Part shown: piece by piece, positions 59,568 to 64,000 of the stretch | Layout: each line of letters starts with the position of its first letter | Numbering within the stretch: the stretch's first letter is position 1 | Assembly (NCBI RefSeq): GCF_023953965.1 | Contig: NZ_JAMLIX010000001.1 | Span: forward strand, 992,001-1,056,000 | DNA: 64,000 bases | Reading direction: 5' to 3' | From: Bosea sp. (in: a-proteobacteria) | GTDB taxonomy: Bacteria > Pseudomonadota > Alphaproteobacteria > Rhizobiales > Beijerinckiaceae | Program-made: the position numbers and the translations under genes | The notes under the pieces: model-generated | Told to the model about the DNA's origin: nothing | The model's database searches: none | What the model saw: the letters and a program-made list of their open reading frames with translations, nothing else

Positions 59568-60569
59568 TTACTTGCAGGCGCGCATTTCGCCATCCGCCGG
59601 AAGAAACTCGTTGGTGTAGTAGCTCTTCGGGTCCTGTCCCGCCGGCAAGAGCTTCACCTCGGAAAGAAGCTTCTGGGTGCGCGCCCAGTGCGCGTCCTCG
59701 GCCTTCCCGATGAACTTCGCACCGCCGCTGCAGAACAGCGGCGTGATGGCCGCGAGCTCGGCGGTCGCCAGCTTGACGTTCATATCCGGGAACAGGGCTT
59801 TGGTATGCTCGATCGCCTTGGCGGGGTTGTCGAGCGCGAACGACCATCCCTTCAGGCTCGCCGCGATGAACTTCTTGATGACGTCCGGGTTCTTCTTGGC
59901 GTATTCGTTGGACGCGAAGATCGAGGTCGCGACCGTCGGCACGCCGTGATCGGCGAAGGGGAAGTTCGTGAGCTCGGCGCCCTGCTGCTCCAGCTGGATC
60001 TGGTAGGAGTCCGTCGATCCGAGGATGGCATCGACCTGCCCCTGCAGCAGCGAGGGAACCATGGCCGCCACGGGCATGTTCAGAAGGGTCATGTCGGATT
60101 CCTTCAGCCCGTTGGCCTCCAGCAGCAAGGGCAGCATCGGACCCTGGGAGCCGCCGGCGGGAACACCGATCTTCTTGCCCTTCAGATCCGCGATCGACTT
60201 GATGCCGGTCTTCTTGAGGGCATTCACCGCGTTCGGGTTCGACTGATAGATCGTCGAGACCATCTTCATCGGGGCGCCCTTGGCGATCAGCTGGGCGACC
60301 GCGACCGCGTCCGCATAAGCGAGCTCCGACCGGCCGCTGGCGACGAGCTGGGCCGTATTGCCGGAGCCGTTGCCCTGGACGATCGTGACATCGAGCCCCG
60401 CCGCCTTGTAGTAGCCCTCGCCGACCGCCGCCGCGAAGCCGGCGTTCGGGCCGCCCGCGGTCCAGTTCAGCTGGAAAGTGACGGGCGTCTGCGCCGTTGC
60501 GCCAACCGCAAAGCCCAGGCCCGCGGCAAGTGCGGTGATAGCCAGAGACTGCTTAATCCAAGCTTTCAT
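59568..60569 (-). CDS. NitT/TauT-type ABC transporter, substrate-binding protein
   Basis: A 333-aa periplasmic protein with a signal peptide (KQSLAITALAAGLGFAVGATAQ). The mature part starts TPVTFQLNWTAGGPNAGFAAAVGEGYYKAAGLDVTIV, followed by DLKGKKIGVPAGGSQGPMLPLLLEANGL, as in SsuA/NMT1-like binding proteins for sulfonates, pyrimidine precursors or aromatic acids. Two cysteines lie near the C-terminus (PLFCSGGAKF and EMRACK). The start at 60569 opens the signal peptide and is preceded by GGGAGAGG. It is 35 bp after the permease gene. Confidence 0.88.
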   Translation of the reverse strand: MKAWIKQSLAITALAAGLGFAVGATAQTPVTFQLNWTAGGPNAGFAAAVGEGYYKAAGLDVTIVQGNGSGNTAQLVASGRSELAYADAVAVAQLIAKGAPMKMVSTIYQSNPNAVNALKKTGIKSIADLKGKKIGVPAGGSQGPMLPLLLEANGLKESDMTLLNMPVAAMVPSLLQGQVDAILGSTDSYQIQLEQQGAELTNFPFADHGVPTVATSIFASNEYAKKNPDVIKKFIAASLKGWSFALDNPAKAIEHTKALFPDMNVKLATAELAAITPLFCSGGAKFIGKAEDAHWARTQKLLSEVKLLPAGQDPKSYYTNEFLPADGEMRACK

Positions 60570-60604
60570 GAGACCTCTCCCTGAAGTGTTCATAGTCCGA
60601 GTTG

Positions 60605-61468
60605 TTACCGGCCGCCGGCACGCTGCCAGGGCGTCATCAGCCACTCGCTGAACTCGACGACATAGTTGATGAGGATGCCGATGATCGTCAGAACCACCAG
60701 CACCGCAAAGGTCAGCTCGATATCGAGCGTGCTCGTGCCCCTGAGGAGAACATAGCCCAGGCCCTGATTGGCGCCGACGAATTCAGCCACGATGGCGGCG
60801 GTCGCGGCGATGGTCGCCGAAGACTTGATCCCGGAGAAGATCACCGGCAGCGCGGCGGGAAAGCGCAGATACCAGAATGTCTGCCAGGTGCCGGCGCCCA
60901 TCGACTGGGTCAGGTACAACAGGCGCGTATCGAGGATCTGGAAGCCGCTGATGCTCGCCAGCAGGAGCGGAAAGAACGTCATCAGCACGGTCAGCAGGAC
61001 CTTCGACTCCATGCCGAACCCGAGCCAGACGAGGAAAAGCGGCGCGACGGCGATTTTCGGGACGAGCTGCAGCAGCATGATCGGCGGATAGAGCGTCTGC
61101 CGCGCCAGCGGCGACAGGGCGATCAGCAATCCAAGCGGTATCGCCGTCACCACGGTCAATCCAAAGCCCAGGATGATTTCGCTCAAGGTGACCTTGGCGT
61201 TGAGCCAGAGCATCGGCGCGTCACTGACGAGCCGCTCGAACACCGCGCCGGGCCCCGGCAGGAGGTAGCCCGGAATCTTGAAGGCGATGATCGAAATCGA
61301 CCAGAGCGCCACGATCGCGACGAAGGTCAGCGGGGGGATCAGGTTCCAGCCGACGCGCTTCAGGCGCCGCACGGTCGGCGAGCGGCGCAGCGGCGCTTCC
61401 CACGTATCCTCCTGGGAACCGGACACGGCGAAGTTGGGCGCCGCCTGCGACGTCAGCTGCGAAGCCAT
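60605..61468 (-). CDS. NitT/TauT-type ABC transporter permease
   Basis: A 287-aa permease with an N-terminal cytoplasmic tail of about 45 residues and six spans, beginning LIPPLTFVAIVALWSISIIAF. The coupling loop is LTQSMGAGTWQTFWYLRFPAALPVIFSGIK, and EFVGANQGLGYVLLRGTSTLDIELT is the family signature. The start MASQLTSQ is chosen because the upstream frame is not membrane-like. It is the first gene of the operon permease, binding protein, MaoC, ATPase, hydratase, IclR. Confidence 0.91.
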   Translation of the reverse strand: MASQLTSQAAPNFAVSGSQEDTWEAPLRRSPTVRRLKRVGWNLIPPLTFVAIVALWSISIIAFKIPGYLLPGPGAVFERLVSDAPMLWLNAKVTLSEIILGFGLTVVTAIPLGLLIALSPLARQTLYPPIMLLQLVPKIAVAPLFLVWLGFGMESKVLLTVLMTFFPLLLASISGFQILDTRLLYLTQSMGAGTWQTFWYLRFPAALPVIFSGIKSSATIAATAAIVAEFVGANQGLGYVLLRGTSTLDIELTFAVLVVLTIIGILINYVVEFSEWLMTPWQRAGGR

Positions 61469-61602
61469 CCCTTGGCTCTCCCCGAGTGCTGGAGGTGCAT
61501 ACCCCCGAGGGGCGGCACTCTTTCTTGGCCCGATGGCGCGCCTCGCGAGCCCGCCACGTCGTAGGTTGAACGCTATTCCAGCTCGAAGCCGATGACAAGC
61601 AA

Positions 61603-61620
61603 AATGTAGCCGTTTACATT
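61603..61620. promoter_or_regulatory. Palindromic operator candidate between divergent transporter operon and PanE-like gene
   Basis: AATGTA-GCCGTT-TACATT has perfect 6-bp arms around a 6-bp spacer and lies in the only AT-rich part of the 196-bp divergent region. The operon encodes an IclR regulator that could bind here. Confidence 0.5.
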
Positions 61621-61664
61621 GGCAAATCGCGGACACCCGAGTCGCGCCAATCCGGGAGGCAGAG

Positions 61665-62606
61665 TTGAAGAACCCGCACGTCGTCATCGCAGGAGCGGGC
61701 GCCATGGGCAGCCTGTTCGGCGGCCTGTTGGCGGAAGCAGGACTGGCGGTTTCGCTGTATGCGCGCCGGTCCGATCACATCGCGGCGATCAGGGAGCGCG
61801 GCTTGCTGCTCGTCGGCGTCGGCGGCGAGCGCAGGGTCGCCGTCCATGCGGCGGCGAGCGTGGCGGAGATCGCCCCGGCCGACTTCGTGCTCTTCCAGTG
61901 CAAGGCCGATGCGACGCATGAGGTCGCGCAGGCGATCGCGCCGCTGATGCATCGTGGCTCGGTCGCGGTGAGCTTTCAGAACGGCCTCGGCAATGAAGAG
62001 ATCATCGCCGCGGCGCTGGGCCCGGACGTCGTGCTCGGCGGCCTGACCTCATTGGGCGCGACCCGCGAGGCGCCCGGCGTCGTGCGCAACTACGCCAGCC
62101 TGCCGACGATCGTCGGCGAGCTCACCGGCGGCCTCTCGGCCCGCGCCACGGCGTTCGCGTCCCTGATGTCGGCTCATGGCATCCCGACCACGGCGACGGC
62201 GGAGATCATGACCGAGAAGTGGCGAAAGCTGATGCTCAATGTCGCGATGTCCGCGACGAGCGGCCTGACCGGGCTGACCATCGGCGAGGTCGCGGGCCTG
62301 CCGGCGCTGGCGGCGGTCGCCCGGCGCGCCATCGACGAAGCCGCGGCCGTGGCCGAAGCTTGCGGCGTCGCGCTGCCCCCCGCCACGCGTTACGCGGTCT
62401 TCGACACGATCGTCACCAGCGGAGCCGCGCGCAACAAGACGAGCATGCGGCGCGACATCGAGGCGGCGCGACCGACCGAGGTCGAAGCGATCTACATGAG
62501 CATCGTCGCGCGCGGACGTGCGACGGGCATTGCGACGCCGACGCTCGAGGCGTTCGCCGCGCTTATTCTCGGCGTCGAGGCCGCGCAGGCGGCGGCCTCG
62601 GCCTGA
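61665..62606 (+). CDS. Ketopantoate reductase family (PanE/ApbA-like) oxidoreductase
   Basis: A 313-aa NADP-dependent enzyme. Rossmann motif VVIAGAGAMGSLFGGLLAEAG near residues 6-26, then VLFQCKAD and SFQNGLGNEE. Catalytic Lys in MTEKWRKLMLNVAMSATSGLTG, and the conserved tail SMRRDIEAARPTEVEAIYM. A TTG at 61665 is the start, supported by GGGAGG 7 bp upstream. Panto-type reductases in catabolic clusters often act on other 2-keto acids; the divergent position to an importer operon suggests the same here. Confidence 0.88.
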   Translation: MKNPHVVIAGAGAMGSLFGGLLAEAGLAVSLYARRSDHIAAIRERGLLLVGVGGERRVAVHAAASVAEIAPADFVLFQCKADATHEVAQAIAPLMHRGSVAVSFQNGLGNEEIIAAALGPDVVLGGLTSLGATREAPGVVRNYASLPTIVGELTGGLSARATAFASLMSAHGIPTTATAEIMTEKWRKLMLNVAMSATSGLTGLTIGEVAGLPALAAVARRAIDEAAAVAEACGVALPPATRYAVFDTIVTSGAARNKTSMRRDIEAARPTEVEAIYMSIVARGRATGIATPTLEAFAALILGVEAAQAAASA

Positions 62607-62615
62607 CAAGCCGGC

Positions 62616-64000
62616 TCAGGCGGGCTCGGCGATCCGCTTGAGCCCGGATCTGGCGAGCTGACGGCGCGGCCGGCGGGCCTGCGAGCCGCGCGCATTGATG
62701 TCGTGCTTCAGCCCCATCGGTTCCGACAGGAACAGCCGCGCGTCCATCGTCTTCAGATCGGCGGCGACCATCGGCCGGAAATCCATATGTGCGGCGATAT
62801 CACGCTCGAAGTCGATACCCGGCGCGATCTCGCAGAGCTCGAGGCCGGCCGCGCCGACGCGGAAAACCGCGCGCTCGGTGACGAAGACGGCCTGGCGACC
62901 CTGCTGGCGCGCGAAACTGCCATTGTAGCAGATCTGCTCGACGGCCTTGACGAACTTGCGGCTGCGCCCCTCCTGCAGGATCCGCAGCTGGCCGTCGGTT
63001 ACCGCAATCTGCAGGCCGCCCGCCGTGAAGGTTCCGCTGAACACGACCTTGCGCGCGTTCTGGCTGATGTTCACGAAGCCGCCGATGCCGACGATCGTGT
63101 TGCCGAAGCGGCTGACATTGACGTGCCCTGCGGAATCGACCTCGGCGAAGGACAGAAAGGCGATGTCGAGGCCGCCGCCGTCGTAGAAGTCGAACTGGTA
63201 GGGTTGATCGACCATCGCGTCGTAATTCTGCGCGGCGCCTGAATCCGGGCCGGTGAGCGGGGCGCCGCCGATGAAGCCCTGCTCGTTGGAGAGCACGATC
63301 TCACCGAGGAAACCTTCCTCCGCGGCGACGGCCGAAACGCCCGTCGAGATGCCGGAGCCGAGATTGCAGATCGCGCCCGGCTGAATTTCCATCGCGGCGC
63401 GACGCGCGACGATCTTGCGCTCGGTGAAGGGCAGCTTGCGCATGCCTTCGAGCGGAATCCGCATCTCGCCGGAATAGCTGGGGTTGTAGTCGCTCCAGTA
63501 GGTCTGCCGCTGGTTCTCGTCGACGACCACGTAATCCACGAGAACGCCGGGGATCTTCACGCTGCGCTGCGGAAGCGTGCCGCGCTTGGCCAGGCGCTTG
63601 ACCTGGACGACGACCGCGGCGCCCAGGCGCCGCCCGGCCTGGGCCGAGGACAGCATCTCGCCGGGGATCGCCTCCTGCTCCATGCTGATGTTGCCATCCT
63701 CGTCGGCGGTCGTTCCGCGCAGCAGAACGACATCGATGGGGAACGGCTTGAAGCGCAGCCACTCCTCGCCGTCGACCTCGAGCAGCTCGACGAGATCCTC
63801 GCGGGCGCTGGGGCTCTGGCGGGCGCCGAGCTGGCGGGGATCGACGAAGGTATGCAGGCCCGTCTTGGTGACGAGGCCGGGCCGCCCGGCCGCCATCTCG
63901 CGCGCGAGCTGCGCGATGACGCCCTGCGGCAGGGTGTAGGATTCGATCAGGTCCTTCTGGACGAGCTCGATCAGCGGCGGGGAATCGACGAGGGCACCCG
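62616..64000 (-). CDS. Acyl-CoA:carboxylate CoA-transferase (YdiF/propionate CoA-transferase-like), 5' end outside window
   Basis: At least 461 codons remain open to the right edge, so the start lies beyond it. The sequence shows a two-domain type I CoA-transferase: FKPFPIDVVLLRGTTADEDGNIS and GAAVVVQVKRLAKRGT belong to the first domain. GAICNLGSGISTGV and the active-site Glu region EIVLSNEQGFIGGAP, then NVSRFGNTIVGIGGFVNISQNARKVVF, belong to the second. It would activate a carboxylic acid to its CoA ester for the MaoC and crotonase enzymes of the neighbouring operon. Convergent with the PanE-like gene, 9 bp apart. Confidence 0.9.
   Translation of the reverse strand, partial: GALVDSPPLIELVQKDLIESYTLPQGVIAQLAREMAAGRPGLVTKTGLHTFVDPRQLGARQSPSAREDLVELLEVDGEEWLRFKPFPIDVVLLRGTTADEDGNISMEQEAIPGEMLSSAQAGRRLGAAVVVQVKRLAKRGTLPQRSVKIPGVLVDYVVVDENQRQTYWSDYNPSYSGEMRIPLEGMRKLPFTERKIVARRAAMEIQPGAICNLGSGISTGVSAVAAEEGFLGEIVLSNEQGFIGGAPLTGPDSGAAQNYDAMVDQPYQFDFYDGGGLDIAFLSFAEVDSAGHVNVSRFGNTIVGIGGFVNISQNARKVVFSGTFTAGGLQIAVTDGQLRILQEGRSRKFVKAVEQICYNGSFARQQGRQAVFVTERAVFRVGAAGLELCEIAPGIDFERDIAAHMDFRPMVAADLKTMDARLFLSEPMGLKHDINARGSQARRPRRQLARSGLKRIAEPA

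Overview
The window is high-GC DNA from an alphaproteobacterium, most likely a member of the Hyphomicrobiales (Rhizobiales), with a Bosea/Methylobacterium-like flavour. The pointers are a divergent phyR / nepR-ecfG general stress response (GSR) locus, DUF3297 and DUF992 proteins, an rph-rdgB-hemW operon divergent from hrcA, a HisKA_2-type histidine kinase, and short palindromic repeats of the kind scattered through rhizobial genomes. Genus cannot be fixed from the sequence alone. I see no rRNA or tRNA gene, no CRISPR array, no prophage and no transposase.

Layout. 0-5.4 kb: a truncated FAH-family gene, then ugpBAEC (glycerol-3-phosphate/glycerophosphodiester ABC importer) behind a probable PHO box. 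5.4-12.4 kb: housekeeping genes (hemW, rdgB, rph, hrcA, an exported ankyrin protein, DUF3297, lepA, csbD). 12.5-17.1 kb: an iron/metallophore-type ABC importer whose genes overlap two SAM methyltransferase genes. 17.2-23 kb: an acetoin-dehydrogenase-like E1alpha/E1beta/E2 operon with a SAF-domain oxidoreductase and a SorC regulator. 23-36.3 kb: a small membrane protein, a Sco1 protein, a glycosyltransferase, trpF-trpB, a TAXI protein, typA, a universal stress protein, an aldo/keto reductase and polA.

36.3-46.2 kb is a GSR neighbourhood. It holds phyR, nepR, ecfG, a kinase-like protein with a decayed ATPase domain, a second intact HisKA_2 kinase, a single-domain response regulator, a DUF883 protein with its membrane partner, an AI-2E-family transporter and several small membrane or exported proteins. 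Five exact GGAAC-N16/17-CGTT promoters (EcfG type) lie in this stretch, and a one-mismatch version precedes csbD at 12.1 kb. Together they form a readable local EcfG regulon.

46.2-62.6 kb is accessory catabolic DNA, partly of lower GC. The first module (46.2-55.4 kb) contains a Gfo/Idh/MocA oxidoreductase, mannonate dehydratase UxuA, an HpcH/HpaI aldolase, a nitrate/sulfonate/taurine-type ABC importer, an SDR, an enolase-superfamily dehydratase and a GntR regulator. An identical 17-bp sequence with a TTGT-N3-ACAA core sits in both of its divergent promoter regions. The second module (55.5-62.6 kb) is a minus-strand operon for another importer of the same class, with a MaoC protein, an enoyl-CoA hydratase, an IclR regulator and a FAH protein. 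Next to it, at the right edge, are a divergent ketopantoate-reductase-like gene and a truncated acyl-CoA:carboxylate CoA-transferase. The substrates of both modules are unknown.
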